Shown in pieces: positions 45,028 through 54,991 of a DNA stretch of 64,000 bases. The position numbers and the translations under genes are program-made. Numbering within the stretch: the first letter of the stretch is position 1; every line of letters begins with the position of its first letter. The notes beneath the pieces are model-generated. The model ran no database searches and was not told the DNA's origin. It saw nothing but the letters and a program-made list of their open reading frames with translations. The stretch spans positions 167,761 to 231,760 of the forward strand of contig CANLMN010000003.1 in the NCBI GenBank assembly GCA_947492105.1. The letters run 5' to 3'. The stretch comes from an uncultured Aquimarina sp. (GTDB taxonomy: Bacteria; Bacteroidota; Bacteroidia; Flavobacteriales; Flavobacteriaceae).

Positions 45028-45382
45028 GAGATGGGGCGTAACGGTATTTTTTGCCTAAAAAATAAGAGGAAAACAGAAAAAATAGCGCTAAAATTGGTAA
45101 TCCAATGCCATTGTCTCCATTGACCCAATGGGCGGCAGTAGCCAAGATAAAGTCAAAACATAAGCCTGCATAAGCCCATTCTTTGAGGGTTTTCCATTTG
45201 TCTAATAGAATCACGAAAATAGCAGATAATTTGGCGAGTGCCAAAGGACAAATAATGTAAATAGGATAATTTGCAGCTTCAAAGAATTTGGCGACCATAG
45301 CATGATTAAAGAAGTAATTATATGCAGAAAAAAGCATTAATACACTGATGATTACCGTAGAAATCCAATAAATTACTTTCAT
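45020..45382 (-). CDS. DoxX-like membrane protein
   Basis: Protein of 120 residues from the ATG at 45382 (MKVIYWISTVIISVLMLFSA), four membrane helices, with YPIYIICPLALAKLSAIFVI and a C-terminal FLGKKYRY. It fits the DoxX/DoxD-like small membrane family in length and helix pattern. Function unknown. Its 3' end overlaps rsmI by 8 bases, so they are co-transcribed. Confidence 0.75.
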   Translation of the reverse strand: MKVIYWISTVIISVLMLFSAYNYFFNHAMVAKFFEAANYPIYIICPLALAKLSAIFVILLDKWKTLKEWAYAGLCFDFILATAAHWVNGDNGIGLPILALFFLFSSYFLGKKYRYAPSHD

Positions 45383-45555
45383 AGTAAATGTTTTTTTGTC
45401 CAAAGATAAGTTTCTCAATTCATAATACAGAATTTAGGGCTTTTGAGTTTTTTTTTCAAAAAAAAGTTGTTTGGAAAAGAAAACGTAGAGAAGTAAAAAA
45501 ATCGAATAGTTTTACTGCTATTTGCACATGTAAATCTGGACAGATTTTGTAATTA

Positions 45556-46485
45556 TTAATCGAATCTAGCATTGATGATTTCCATAAAACGCACTTCATA
45601 TTCTCCTTTATGCTCCCAGTGATTGTAATCAGGTTTTATACGAGATTGGATAAAGGTTGTCGCCTCTTGGGAGTTGTTGATCGTATTGAGTTGTGATAGC
45701 ACACGATTGTAATCGGCAGAACTACCATCAAAAAGATGCTTGATAAAAGCCAAACGATCATTCAAACCGATAGTGATGTTTTTTTTGAGCGTATCATTCA
45801 ATGATTTTGGGCGATCAGAAGTATTCCTTGTAGTTGCGGCAATGTCCTCTTTGTCATTCTTTTGATAGCTAGGTGCTGCAATAGGATTTTTGGTTATAGT
45901 TTGGGTGTGCAAAATACTAGGAGACTCGTTGGTCGCAGCTGGGATGAACAAGTCTTCAGAAATATCAGCATTTACTTGATCAATGACAAATTCAGGTGTG
46001 TTTTTTTCGATCGCTGGTGATTCTTCCAATAGCTCTTTTGGTGCCTCTGGAGTCTCGGGTTTGATTGTGGATTCAATAGGCTCCGGAGTCGTTTCAGGAA
46101 TTGTTGCTTCGGACTCTTGTATCTCTTGTACGGGAGTAGGGGAGGCTGCTTGTTTTTGATGAGGAGTATTATGGATGTTTTCTGATAATAATACTTCTGC
46201 TGCTTCCAGTGTCGTAGGATTTTTGTCTTCTGGAATAGTTGCTTGGTCTTTTTCTATTGTTATAGGAGCAGTAGTTTTTTTGTCAAGTTGTTCTTCTAGA
46301 GTTTGATGTATCTGGCCAATTGTGGGTTGTGATCCCGCAAAATGCGTTTCTGCAAAATGGAGAATAGTAAGGGTGTCATACAGCTGTTTTGCTTCTTCTT
46401 GTAGCTCGAGGAGTGTGGCGTGATCCTTGAGTTGTAGAATACGATGGGCAATGCTTATGAGATCAGCAGCTATTTTTTTCTTCAT
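45556..46485 (-). CDS. conserved flavobacterial protein of unknown function
   Basis: Protein of 309 residues. The N-terminal 70 residues (AADLISIAHRILQLKDHATL and following) form a helical domain, a long Pro/Glu/Thr-rich low-complexity linker follows (about 80-220), then a conserved C-terminal domain (SLNDTLKKNITIGLNDRLAF, LFDGSSADYNRVLSQLNTI, ending INARFD). I know this layout from flavobacterial genomes near rsmI and tdk, but it has no assigned function. Divergent from tdk. Confidence 0.75.
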   Translation of the reverse strand: MKKKIAADLISIAHRILQLKDHATLLELQEEAKQLYDTLTILHFAETHFAGSQPTIGQIHQTLEEQLDKKTTAPITIEKDQATIPEDKNPTTLEAAEVLLSENIHNTPHQKQAASPTPVQEIQESEATIPETTPEPIESTIKPETPEAPKELLEESPAIEKNTPEFVIDQVNADISEDLFIPAATNESPSILHTQTITKNPIAAPSYQKNDKEDIAATTRNTSDRPKSLNDTLKKNITIGLNDRLAFIKHLFDGSSADYNRVLSQLNTINNSQEATTFIQSRIKPDYNHWEHKGEYEVRFMEIINARFD

Positions 46486-46678
46486 GATAGACTGTTTTAG
46501 ATTTGAGGAATCTTAGTATGTTATAAAATAATGTTGTTGTATCGTAATATTGGATTCGTAGCCTTTCAAGTAAAAAAAAGCTTTAAACACGAACTTTTAT
46601 TAAAAAAATGTTCCATACTTTAGGGCTATCTTTGTCCAAAGAAAGGCACAATTTTTAATCGATACCGAAAAATACAAA

Positions 46679-47344
46679 ATGTTTCTCGAAAATACTGTAA
46701 ATCATAAAGAGCAATTTGGATGGATAGAAGTTATCTGTGGTTCGATGTTTTCTGGAAAAACTGAAGAATTGATCCGTAGGCTCAAGCGTGCACAGTTTGC
46801 ACGGCAAAAAGTAGAAATTTTTAAACCAGAAATAGATCGGCGCTATGATGAAGAAAAGGTCGTATCTCATGATGCTAATGAGATCCGATCGACTCCTGTA
46901 CCAGCGGCCGCTAATATTCGTTTGCTCGCCGATACCTGTGATGTGGTAGGTATTGACGAGGCGCAGTTTTTTGATGATGAGATTATTACGGTGTGTAATG
47001 ATTTGGCAAACAAAGGGGTTCGAGTGATTGTAGCTGGATTGGATATGGATTTTAAAGGAAATCCCTTTGGCCCCATGCCAGCACTTATGGCAACAGCAGA
47101 GTATGTGACCAAAGTCCACGCCGTGTGTACAAAAACAGGAAACCTAGCGCATTACAGTTACCGAAAATCAAAAAATGACAATTTGGTTTTTCTCGGGGAG
47201 GCAGAAGAATATCAGCCACTAAGTCGTGCCGCATACTATAAAGCAATGCTTCAAGAAAAAGTTGCCAAAATAGAAGTCAATGCACCCGAAAAATTATCTG
47301 ATATCACCGAAAACACACCAAATACACCTGATGAAACATCCTGA
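46679..47344 (+). CDS. tdk: thymidine kinase (type II)
   Basis: Phosphorylates thymidine in nucleoside salvage. The 221 residues show the P-loop [19 protein letters not shown] (about 21-39), the lid DEAQFF and the substrate loop ending [20 protein letters not shown]. Odd: the four Cys that hold zinc in most type II kinases are largely absent; only VCTKTGN remains of the first pair and the second pair is replaced (PLSRAAYYK). Flavobacterial TKs may generally lack them. The alr start lies inside its 3' end. Confidence 0.9.
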   Translation: MFLENTVNHKEQFGWIEVICGSMFSGKTEELIRRLKRAQFARQKVEIFKPEIDRRYDEEKVVSHDANEIRSTPVPAAANIRLLADTCDVVGIDEAQFFDDEIITVCNDLANKGVRVIVAGLDMDFKGNPFGPMPALMATAEYVTKVHAVCTKTGNLAHYSYRKSKNDNLVFLGEAEEYQPLSRAAYYKAMLQEKVAKIEVNAPEKLSDITENTPNTPDETS

Positions 47345-48434
47345 AACGGTCTTGGAGATCAACTTGACGGACCTAACTTCTAATTATACGTATCTCAAAA
47401 ATAAAATACGACCAGAGGTCAAGATGATGGCTGTAGTCAAAGCTTTTGGCTATGGAAGTGATGCTGTAGCAGTGGCAAAGCATCTAGAGGCACTACAAAT
47501 TGATTACTTCGCTGTTGCATATGCCCCAGAAGGGGTACAGTTGCGTAGAGCGGGTATCACAACACCTATATTGGTGTTGCATCCGCAACCAGGAAATTTT
47601 GAGTTGTTACTGGATTACGATTTAGAACCCAATTTGTATAGCCAAAGAGTTCTAGAGCTATTTATAACCAAAGTCAAAACTGCTGCAAAACAAGCATACC
47701 CCATACATATAAAGTATAATTCAGGGCTTAATCGTATTGGATTTTCTGATGCCGAGATTCCGGTAGTACTAGAACATCTTTGTAATGCACAAGAAGTCAA
47801 GGTGGTTTCACTTTTGTCTCATCTCGCTGCTAGTGAGGAACATGAAGAACGAGCTTTTACTTTGGAACAGATAGCGCGTTTTACAAAATTCTCAGAACAA
47901 ATTATTGCCAAAATAGGGTATACCCCCTTGATGCACTGTACAAATACATCTGGAATTCTGAACTACCCAGAGGCGCATTTTTCGATGGTTCGATGTGGTA
48001 TTGGATTATATGGATTCGGGAATGACGCTGTCTATGACAAGAATTTGTTTCCTATTGCAAGTTTGAGGTCTGTAATATCTCAAATACATGAATTGACTCC
48101 AGGGGATAGTGTTGGATACAATCGCACTTTTGTCGCAGACAAGCCAATGCGATCTGCAACGATTCCATTAGGGCATGCCGATGGTATTGGACGACAGTAT
48201 GGACAGGGCAAAGGTTTTGTGATGATTAATGGAAATCGGGCTTATATTTTGGGTAATGTGTGTATGGATATGATCATGGTGGATGTAACGGATATCGATT
48301 GTGAAGAAGGTACTAGGGTTGTACTATTCGGCAAGGATATGCCGGCAGATGTTTTGGCAGGTACAACAGGATCTATATCCTATGAATTGATCACAGGAGT
48401 GTCAGCGAGGGTAATACGGCAGATTGTCGATTAA
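47331..48434 (+). CDS. alr: alanine racemase
   Basis: PLP enzyme making D-alanine for the cell wall. The start is the ATG at 47331, inside the tdk end (14-base overlap), giving 367 residues; a longer start at 47280 lies deeper in tdk. The PLP Lys is in [14 protein letters not shown] near residue 35, the second catalytic Tyr in [11 protein letters not shown] (about 262), and VRCGIGLYG is conserved. Transcribed with tdk. Confidence 0.95.
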   Translation: MKHPETVLEINLTDLTSNYTYLKNKIRPEVKMMAVVKAFGYGSDAVAVAKHLEALQIDYFAVAYAPEGVQLRRAGITTPILVLHPQPGNFELLLDYDLEPNLYSQRVLELFITKVKTAAKQAYPIHIKYNSGLNRIGFSDAEIPVVLEHLCNAQEVKVVSLLSHLAASEEHEERAFTLEQIARFTKFSEQIIAKIGYTPLMHCTNTSGILNYPEAHFSMVRCGIGLYGFGNDAVYDKNLFPIASLRSVISQIHELTPGDSVGYNRTFVADKPMRSATIPLGHADGIGRQYGQGKGFVMINGNRAYILGNVCMDMIMVDVTDIDCEEGTRVVLFGKDMPADVLAGTTGSISYELITGVSARVIRQIVD

Positions 48435-48541
48435 TTCGTCTTTTAAACGTTTTTTGTGATGTAGATTTTATGTTTTTTTTATGATGAGTAGTTTTTTTTA
48501 CGTAATTTTAATTTATAACTAACCATATAAATTTTCTAATT

Positions 48542-48943
48542 ATGTTAAAAGAGTTTAAGGATTTTATAATGACGGGTAATGTCGTTGAATTTGCTGTGGC
48601 CGTTATTATGGCTGGAGCTATTGGAGGCGTTGTCAAAGGATTTGTAAACAACATGGTAATGCCAATTGTTGGGCACTTTGCCGGAGGAGTAGACTTTAAA
48701 GACAAAAAGATAATTTTGGACGAAGCTGTAGTAGATGCCGCAGGAAAAATTACCTCACCAGAAAATGCTATTACCTACGGTATTTGGATTAATGCAATTA
48801 TTAATTTATTGATTGTTGGTTTTATTATGTTTTTGATTGTTAAAGCTTATAACAAAGTGAAGAAGCCAGAAGCACCCGCAGCACCTGCAGGACCATCTGA
48901 TAATGATTTGTTGAAAGAGATTAGAGATGCATTAAAGAAATAA
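48542..48943 (+). CDS. mscL: large-conductance mechanosensitive channel
   Basis: Inner-membrane tension-gated channel that releases solutes on osmotic downshock. Two membrane helices: EFAVAVIMAGAIGGVVKGFV (about 16-35), and IINLLIVGFIMFLIVKAYNK in the second half. The cytoplasmic C-terminal helix LLKEIRDALKK is the family end. The 133 residues are normal. The Ala/Pro-rich KPEAPAAPAGP linker is usual. Confidence 0.95.
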   Translation: MLKEFKDFIMTGNVVEFAVAVIMAGAIGGVVKGFVNNMVMPIVGHFAGGVDFKDKKIILDEAVVDAAGKITSPENAITYGIWINAIINLLIVGFIMFLIVKAYNKVKKPEAPAAPAGPSDNDLLKEIRDALKK

Positions 48944-48996
48944 TTCCTTTTATATAAAGGGGAGCTTCACCGCTACCTTACGTATTGTAGAACCCT

Positions 48997-49031
48997 AAAC
49001 CGCTTTATACTTTTGTGTAAAGCGGTTTTTG
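48997..49031 (+). terminator. terminator after mscL
   Basis: Arms AAACCGCTTTA (48997-49007) and TAAAGCGGTTT (49018-49028) with a T-run. Confidence 0.85.
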
Positions 49032-49239
49032 TTGGTATTTACACAGTCATAATGTTATATATTTAACAATTTGTATCAATTTCTACAATTTTAAAGAAAA
49101 TACTTGTGGTCAAAAAAATAATGTGGACTTTTGCACTGTGAACTAATTTTGGTTTTTGTACCTCGTGAGAGATTATTGGAAGATAAGGTTGATGTTACGG
49201 TATAGAGAAAATCAAAATTTCTTAAGATAAAATATAAAG

Positions 49240-49259
49240 ATTTTCGTCATGACGAAAAT
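49240..49259. promoter_or_regulatory. perfect 20-bp palindrome before asd
   Basis: ATTTTCGTCATGACGAAAAT reads the same on both strands and ends 19 bases before the asd ATG. Strong candidate operator, or a feature of the mRNA leader. No T-run follows, so it is not a standard terminator. Confidence 0.5.
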
Positions 49260-49278
49260 AATTAATTAGAATTGTATT

Positions 49279-50271
49279 ATGAAAATAGCTGTAGTTGGTG
49301 CAACTGGATTGGTAGGCACTGTAATGTTAAAAGTTTTAGAAGCACGTAACTTTCCTGTTACCGAATTAATTCCTGTAGCTTCCGAGCGTTCTGTAGGGAA
49401 ATTATTGTCGTTTAAGGGCAAAGAATATCCTGTAGTAGTTCTGGAAACCGCAGTAGGCATGACTCCGGATATTGCTATTTTTTCTGCTGGGGGTGATACA
49501 TCTTTGGAGTGGGCACCAAAATTTGCGGCTGTAGGTACTACTGTGGTAGATAATTCGTCTGCATGGAGAATGGATCCAACCAAGAAGTTGATCGTGCCGG
49601 AGATCAATGCCAACGAGCTTACAAAAGAAGATAAAATTATAGCAAACCCCAATTGCTCTACAATACAGATGGTGATGGCATTGGCGCCTTTGCATAGGAA
49701 ATATAAAATGAAGCGTGTGGTTGTTTCTACCTATCAATCAATATCTGGTACTGGCGTCAAAGCCGTACAGCAGTTAGAAAATGAATTGGCAGGAATCAAA
49801 GGAGAAATGGCATATCCTTATCCTATAAATCGAAATGCATTGCCGCATTGTGATGTTTTTCAGGAGAACGGGTATACCAAAGAAGAAATGAAACTGGTTA
49901 AAGAGCCAAAGAAAATATTAAGTGATGATTCTTTTTCTGTTACAGCAACAGCAGTGCGTATCCCAACAGCAGGAGGGCATTCTGAAGCAGTAAATGTAGA
50001 GTTCGAAAATGATTTTGATCTAGCAGAAGTTCGTAAGATTTTGAGCGAAACTCCAGGTGTGGTAGTCCAGGATAATCCTGATACAAACACCTACCCAATG
50101 CCAATTTATGCACACGAAAAGGATGATGTTTTTGTCGGGCGTATCCGTAGAGATGAGTCACAGGCAAATGCACTCAATATGTGGATAGTTGCAGATAATT
50201 TGCGTAAAGGTGCTGCAACAAATGCAGTACAGATTGCAGAGTATTTGGTAGCAAATAATTTGGTGGGATAG
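49279..50271 (+). CDS. asd: aspartate-semialdehyde dehydrogenase
   Basis: Makes aspartate semialdehyde for lysine, threonine, methionine and diaminopimelate. The 330 residues show the nucleotide motif VGATGLVGTVMLKVLEAR at the start, catalytic Cys in ANPNCSTIQMVMAL, and the His and Arg of RIPTAGGHSEAVNVE. The next gene is convergent, behind a terminator. Confidence 0.96.
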   Translation: MKIAVVGATGLVGTVMLKVLEARNFPVTELIPVASERSVGKLLSFKGKEYPVVVLETAVGMTPDIAIFSAGGDTSLEWAPKFAAVGTTVVDNSSAWRMDPTKKLIVPEINANELTKEDKIIANPNCSTIQMVMALAPLHRKYKMKRVVVSTYQSISGTGVKAVQQLENELAGIKGEMAYPYPINRNALPHCDVFQENGYTKEEMKLVKEPKKILSDDSFSVTATAVRIPTAGGHSEAVNVEFENDFDLAEVRKILSETPGVVVQDNPDTNTYPMPIYAHEKDDVFVGRIRRDESQANALNMWIVADNLRKGAATNAVQIAEYLVANNLVG

Positions 50272-50300
50272 GTTCGGAACCACTTGCTGAGATATATTAG

Positions 50301-50348
50301 AAAAAAAGCACAATCGAAAATCATAAAATTTCCGATTGTGCTTTTTTT
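50301..50348. terminator. terminator after asd
   Basis: Arms AAAAAAAGCACAATCG (50301-50316) and CGATTGTGCTTTTTTT (50333-50348) around a 16-base loop. Works on the plus strand; symmetric, so also possible on the minus strand. Confidence 0.85.
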
Positions 50349-50387
50349 ATGGAACGGATCCTAATTTTTCGTTATCGACCAAAAGTG

Positions 50388-50495
50388 GTACCGGTAAAAA
50401 TGTAATTGTAGTCCAAAATAATTGAATTATTTTCAGCGAAAAAATAGTAGAAAAAGAACCGAATTATTAGCCTGTAATTATTTTTTGAATAGTAT
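50388..50495. repeat. dispersed ATACC element with internal deletion
   Basis: Starts GTACCGGTAAAAATGTAATT followed by GTAGTCC, ends CCTGTAATTATTTTTTGAAT. It lacks the central part with CATAGCCTTAGCTACG seen in the 3700 copy. Confidence 0.65.
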
Positions 50496-50696
50496 GTGAG
50501 ATAGAATTTGACTAGATGAGGTGCCTTTTAAAATTCATAGCAGAGTGCAATGAGAAGAGTAACAAAATATAGGCAAATCTGAGCTATTTTTTTGGGGGAA
50601 AAGAAAAGATGATAATATGTACTGCCAAATAAAAAGTTGTATATATATTGTTGTTTTGAAGTTTTATTTTATTTGGCAGACATATATGAGAATATT

Positions 50697-51608
50697 TTAT
50701 CTCAATGTGTATACAAGTCCAAGAGAAAATCCAGAAGCATCGTTGAAGTTTCTACCTGTCAATGTAGTCGTATATCCTGCAGACGCACCAAACATATTTT
50801 TGTAAAAAGGAACATAGGCATTAAAAGATAATTCTGTGTAATCTACATCCGTTTCTGGTAAGTGAGAAGGACCTCCAGCAGCTTCAAATTCCGGAGTACC
50901 AATATCAATTCCGCTTTGAGAGTTTTGTACACCAAGAACAGTATCAACATAGAAGTACTTATTACAATATCCTAGTTTTCCTGTAAAGATAGTTGCATTT
51001 GGAATATCAAAGTCACTAGAACTTCTGAAACTGTAACCTCCTTGAACCTCTGCAAATAATCCAAATGGTAACATATATTGTGTAATAAGTGTTCCACTAA
51101 AATTATTGGCTTGATTTCCTATAGAAAGTACGCCTCCACCTTCATAATCACTAATCGGAAAAGAATAGCTAATGGCACTTCCGAATTTGAATGCAGCACC
51201 ATTTCCTCCTTGTTTTTCGTATATTTTCCCTTTTAGATATAGTCCCAAGTCTTGTAGGCCTTCTGCTTTGCCTGATGGTACCAAAGGACCTGGTTCACCA
51301 TCAGCACTTTTTACAGTTATGTAGGGTAATGTTGCGGTTGCAGATAGCCAATCTGTGATACCATATTCTGCATACAAACCGATAACACTAGTTTCTATAT
51401 CATTTAGATTGCCAGGGTTGCCTCCAAACAGTTCTCTACCACGGTAAAAATCACTATTACTTTTAAAGCCAGAACTTATCGCTACTGTAAGATCTTTTTG
51501 CTTTGGAAAAAAACCATTGACGACTGTTTGAGCCTGAGTAGTCATACCAAAAGTAAGACATATAGCAGCTGCAAATATTTTTAATTTGTTCTTTTTCAAA
51601 TTTCCCAT
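50697..51608 (-). CDS. outer-membrane beta-barrel protein
   Basis: Protein of 303 residues with a signal peptide (KNKLKIFAAAICLTFGMTTQ, cleavage near AQA) and alternating amphipathic strands to the end (LGLVYTLR). Segments such as YGITDWLSATATLPYIT and FGLFAEVQGGYSFRSSSDF look like a membrane barrel of the transporter or OmpL-like kind. The strand pattern is the main evidence; no named family recognised. It is expected in the outer membrane. Confidence 0.75.
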   Translation of the reverse strand: MGNLKKNKLKIFAAAICLTFGMTTQAQTVVNGFFPKQKDLTVAISSGFKSNSDFYRGRELFGGNPGNLNDIETSVIGLYAEYGITDWLSATATLPYITVKSADGEPGPLVPSGKAEGLQDLGLYLKGKIYEKQGGNGAAFKFGSAISYSFPISDYEGGGVLSIGNQANNFSGTLITQYMLPFGLFAEVQGGYSFRSSSDFDIPNATIFTGKLGYCNKYFYVDTVLGVQNSQSGIDIGTPEFEAAGGPSHLPETDVDYTELSFNAYVPFYKNMFGASAGYTTTLTGRNFNDASGFSLGLVYTLR

Positions 51609-51868
51609 TGCGTTTTTTTTTTTTTTGTGTTCAATTAGGTCGTTTTAGTCGACGACTGTTAGAACACTTACATGAACAAATGTTAGACTTGTGTTAACAT
51701 TAAACAAAAGAATGTTAATGTTCTGTAGTCTTTTTCTGTTGTCTATAAAAGAAATGTTAGGGAGTACCGTTTTTTTTGTTTCCAAAAAATTGAACGGTTT
51801 TTTAAAAAAAATAGTTTTGAGTAAGAGGTGGAGAGTTGTAGTGATTTGATCGATGAACAAAAAGCAAA

Positions 51869-52333
51869 TTACAAAGGAGTTGCATGCTTGCTCAGATAGG
51901 AGTTGTAGTACCTTGAATCACCGGTCACTTCTTCACCTAACCATACAGGTTTTTCAAAAAATTGATTTTCTGATTCGAGTTCTACTTCGGCGACAACAAG
52001 ACCAGCATGGAGGTCTTGGAATTCATCTACTTCAAATAGATGGTTCCCTACAGGTACTTCATATCTAATCTTACTTATGATCCCAGGTTCGCAAAGTGGA
52101 AGTAGGCTTTCTGCCTCTGCAAGTGTAATTTCTTTTTCCCATTCAAAACGGCTAGTTCCAGAGTTATTTCCGATGCCTTTGACAGTAATGAAACCTCTAT
52201 CACCTTTGATTCTTATACGAACAGTCCGTTCTGGTGCTGTATTAAGAAATGCTTGTATAATCTGTGTGTTTTTGGTAGCTTCTTGTTTGTAAACCTGAGA
52301 TTGTACCAAGAATTTTCGTTCTATTTCGATCAT
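51869..52333 (-). CDS. CYTH domain protein
   Basis: Protein of 154 residues from the ATG at 52333, so the N-terminus is MIEIERKFLV, the signature EIERKFLV of the CYTH/triphosphate-tunnel family. The other tunnel residues are spread as RTVRIRIKGDRGFITVKG, FEWEKEI, KIRYEVPVG and EVDEFQDLHAGLVVAEVELE. Most bacterial members split tripolyphosphate or similar organic triphosphates. Function not proved here. Confidence 0.92.
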   Translation of the reverse strand: MIEIERKFLVQSQVYKQEATKNTQIIQAFLNTAPERTVRIRIKGDRGFITVKGIGNNSGTSRFEWEKEITLAEAESLLPLCEPGIISKIRYEVPVGNHLFEVDEFQDLHAGLVVAEVELESENQFFEKPVWLGEEVTGDSRYYNSYLSKHATPL

Positions 52334-52609
52334 TTTTTTATGTACTAATGGATTGAAAAACGAATGTATCATTTTTTTTGATCAAACAATCAATTAACGA
52401 TGAAGAGGTGCTTTTTTTGATGGATGTTTCTCGGTGTTCCAAATGCTGCAAATGTTATTTGGGTGCCTGGATAGTTGCGTGTATTTGTGTATCAAAAAAT
52501 CCATTACGATTTCAAAATGCTGCAGAATCTAACATTTTAGAGGAGACAAACTCAAAACCATAACTGGTAAGCCTCTCAAATAATATTTAGACTTCTAGGA
52601 CAGCATTTG

Positions 52610-52617
52610 TATTTTTG
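52610..52617 (+). promoter_or_regulatory. -7 box of dinB
   Basis: TATTTTTG lies 16 bases before the preferred dinB ATG (52634). It overlaps the longer ORF start at 52607, which supports the shorter start. The -33 box is unclear. Confidence 0.45.
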
Positions 52618-52633
52618 TATGGTGGAAGAGAAA

Positions 52634-53722
52634 ATGGAATATCGTAAAATTATTCACGTAGATATGGATGCTTATTATGCTTCTGTGGCACAATTGGACA
52701 ATCCAGAGCTCAAAGGAAAGCCGATTGCTGTGGGAGGTAGTGAAAAAAGAGGTGTTGTGAGTGCTGCAAGTTATGAGGCCAGAAAGTTTGGTGTGCGTAG
52801 TGCCATCAGCGGAACGCTGGCCAAAAAACTTTGCCCCGAATTGATTTTTGTGAAATCAGATTTTAAGAGATATCAAGAAATCTCTGCAAAAATCCGATCC
52901 ATTTTTTTAGAATATACAGATTTGGTAGAGCCATTGTCTCTAGATGAAGCCTATTTGGATGTCACAGAAAACAAAAAAGGCAATCCAAGTGCAACATTAA
53001 TTGCGCAAGAAATTCGTGAAAAAATTTTTGAAAAAACGAAGCTTACTGCTTCGGCTGGTATCTCTATCAATAAGTTTGTGGCAAAGGTTGCTAGTGATTA
53101 TAATAAACCAAATGGACAAATGACGGTGAACCCTGATGAGGTTATCCCTTTTTTAGAAGCTTTGGATGTCAAAAAATTCTACGGAGTAGGCAAGGTTACA
53201 AAGTCAAAGATGTATCAGATGGGTATCTATACAGGGTATGATCTCAAAGCGAAAACCAAAGATTTTTTGATGACTAATTTTGGCAAATCAGGAGCCCACT
53301 ATTATCATATAGTTCGTGGAATACATAACAGTCCTGTGAGTCCTAATAGAGAACGAAAATCATTGGGCGCTGAGCGAACATTTAGTGAGAATATTGCTTC
53401 CGAAATTTATATGTTGGAGCGTTTAGAAAATATCGCAGAGGAACTACAACGCCGCCTTCAAAAAAGTAAAATTTCTGGAAAAACCGTTACACTGAAAATT
53501 AAGTATAGTGATTTTAGTCTACAAACAAGGAGTAAAACCTTACCTTATTATGTAAGTGATGCCGCAATTCTGTTAGAGACAGCCAAGGAGTTACTGTATC
53601 AGTCCAAGATGAAAAATTCTGTACGTCTATTGGGGTTGTCGTTATCTAATCTTAATACAGGCAAGCTTAGTGTCGAAGTGCAAAAAGAAGTAGAGCTAAT
53701 TCAGTTAAAATTTGATTTTTAG
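52634..53722 (+). CDS. dinB: DNA polymerase IV (Y family)
   Basis: Error-prone translesion polymerase, 362 residues from the ATG at 52634 (MEYRKIIHVDMDAYYASV). Catalytic acids are in VDMDAYYAS (about 8-16) and PLSLDEAYLDVT (about 101-112); the little finger domain at the end holds KTVTLKIKYSDFSLQTRSKT. The start is chosen because the upstream codons lie inside a promoter element and add non-family residues. No SOS box seen. Confidence 0.94.
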   Translation: MEYRKIIHVDMDAYYASVAQLDNPELKGKPIAVGGSEKRGVVSAASYEARKFGVRSAISGTLAKKLCPELIFVKSDFKRYQEISAKIRSIFLEYTDLVEPLSLDEAYLDVTENKKGNPSATLIAQEIREKIFEKTKLTASAGISINKFVAKVASDYNKPNGQMTVNPDEVIPFLEALDVKKFYGVGKVTKSKMYQMGIYTGYDLKAKTKDFLMTNFGKSGAHYYHIVRGIHNSPVSPNRERKSLGAERTFSENIASEIYMLERLENIAEELQRRLQKSKISGKTVTLKIKYSDFSLQTRSKTLPYYVSDAAILLETAKELLYQSKMKNSVRLLGLSLSNLNTGKLSVEVQKEVELIQLKFDF

Positions 53723-54114
53723 TTTTGAAAGCCAATGCTCTAATTTTTTTTGATACTGTTAAGACCTATTATATGGGATATGGACAATTGGTAATGATAG
53801 CAAATAATTTTTTGATTGGTTGAAGTGTTTTTTATACTTCATAAGAACGCTAAGAGCTGATAGAAAAACAAAATCCAGTCAAAAAACTGTTTTTTGTAGG
53901 AGTGGGTACGATACTTTTTTTTGAAAAGATGTCTTGTCTTGTTGTCAAAAAAAATAGTATACTATTAATATCGCTGCTGTTTTATTATGATCAAGTCAAA
54001 ACGGTCGCCTATAACTGATCATTTCATAATTGTAGTAAGGAAAAGAAACGATCCCTTTGGAGGGTTAAGGATGTTGTCTTTAAAAAGAAATACAATGAAT
54101 CACAAAGAGTAAAA
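53723..54114. other. gap after dinB
   Basis: 392 bases without a gene. A short hairpin TGAAGT/ACTTCA at 53821-53841 lacks a T-run; nothing else. Confidence 0.5.
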
Positions 54115-54591
54115 TTATGTTAGCTTTTTTTGGAGTGTGAACTCGAGGCCGAATTTTTTTTTCAAAAGTTTTTTAGTGAAATAGGATTTTCTTTTTTTCT
54201 TTTTGGAGACATAAAGTATTGCTATTGGAGGGAGTTTTAGCGAAATCGTTTTAGGGTTTTGTGTTTCCTGTAATTCGTCTTTTTTAAGTTGAGCCTGAAA
54301 TGTTTTCAGTTCACTTTCTAGAATTCCGAGTTTTGGAGTTTCAGATTTTATTGTTTTTTCAGCATTTGCAAGCGTTTTTTGTAGTTTTTTAACTTCTATT
54401 TGGGTTTGGTGCATATATTCGGCACGTTGTACTTCGTCTTTGTTCATGACATAAAATCTGCTCACTTCACGACCAATTTTTTCTAGTACTATACAGCACT
54501 TTTTTTTGGTATCTTGCGCATTGCGAATGTCTTTCTTTACTTTTCGTAATTGAGATTTGAGTTGCCGATGTTGCTTCAGTAGTGTTTTCAT
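54115..54591 (-). CDS. basic coiled-coil protein of unknown function
   Basis: Protein of 158 residues, very rich in Lys. The N-terminal two-thirds are helical with heptad-like spacing (LKQHRQLKSQLRKVKKDIR, VKKLQKTLANAEKTIKSE), predicted coiled coil. The end holds KKKKRKSYFTKKLLKKKFGL. No signal peptide, no family recognised. It may bind nucleic acid because of its charge (inference). Confidence 0.55.
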   Translation of the reverse strand: MKTLLKQHRQLKSQLRKVKKDIRNAQDTKKKCCIVLEKIGREVSRFYVMNKDEVQRAEYMHQTQIEVKKLQKTLANAEKTIKSETPKLGILESELKTFQAQLKKDELQETQNPKTISLKLPPIAILYVSKKKKRKSYFTKKLLKKKFGLEFTLQKKLT

Positions 54592-54991
54592 ACTGTTGTT
54601 GTGGTTTGATTATAATCATCAATACTATCTTAAACAGAACGAATTCGTCTAATAATAGTATGCTTTTGTTGGTTTTTTGGAAAAAGAATAAGTTTGCGTT
54701 AAAACACACTTAGAAAGGGTGCAAAACTAAAGTTATTTTTGATGCAATCATACTTTCAGATTAGTTTAATTGATTTAATTTTTGCTAATTTAGGAATCTG
54801 CAAAAATAAGGCCATTATTTTGCTTATACTGCAGTAAGTTTTTAAAACATTGTCATTTTCAGAACTTCAGGATTTGAAAACCCCCTTATTTTTAATCGTT
54901 CTAAAGAGAGAGAAACTATAGGCTTAACTTGCTTTAAGAAAGGTTTAGCTTTATTTTTGTTCTCACTAAATTTAATTAAACACATACCATA
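54592..54991. other. gap with sdh promoter
   Basis: 400 bases, no gene; the right end holds the sdh promoter (54929-54959). Confidence 0.55.
54929..54959 (+). promoter_or_regulatory. promoter of sdhCAB
   Basis: TTG (54929-54931), 20 bases, TATTTTTG (54952-54959): exact Bacteroidota consensus, 32 bases before the sdhC ATG. Confidence 0.7.

Larger units (their letters stand above)
48944..49278. other. gap with mscL terminator and asd palindrome
   Basis: 335 bases holding the terminator at 48997-49031 and a perfect palindrome at 49240-49259 just upstream of asd. Nothing else. Confidence 0.6.
50272..50696. other. gap with terminator and repeat copy
   Basis: 425 bases holding a terminator (50301-50348) and an ATACC repeat copy (50388-50495). 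Short ORFs at 50617-50831 overlap the beta-barrel gene on the other strand and are not supported. Confidence 0.6.

Noticed and set aside
50617-50831. Two short plus-strand ORFs after asd
   Set aside because: They overlap the 3' end of the beta-barrel gene on the other strand and show no family features.
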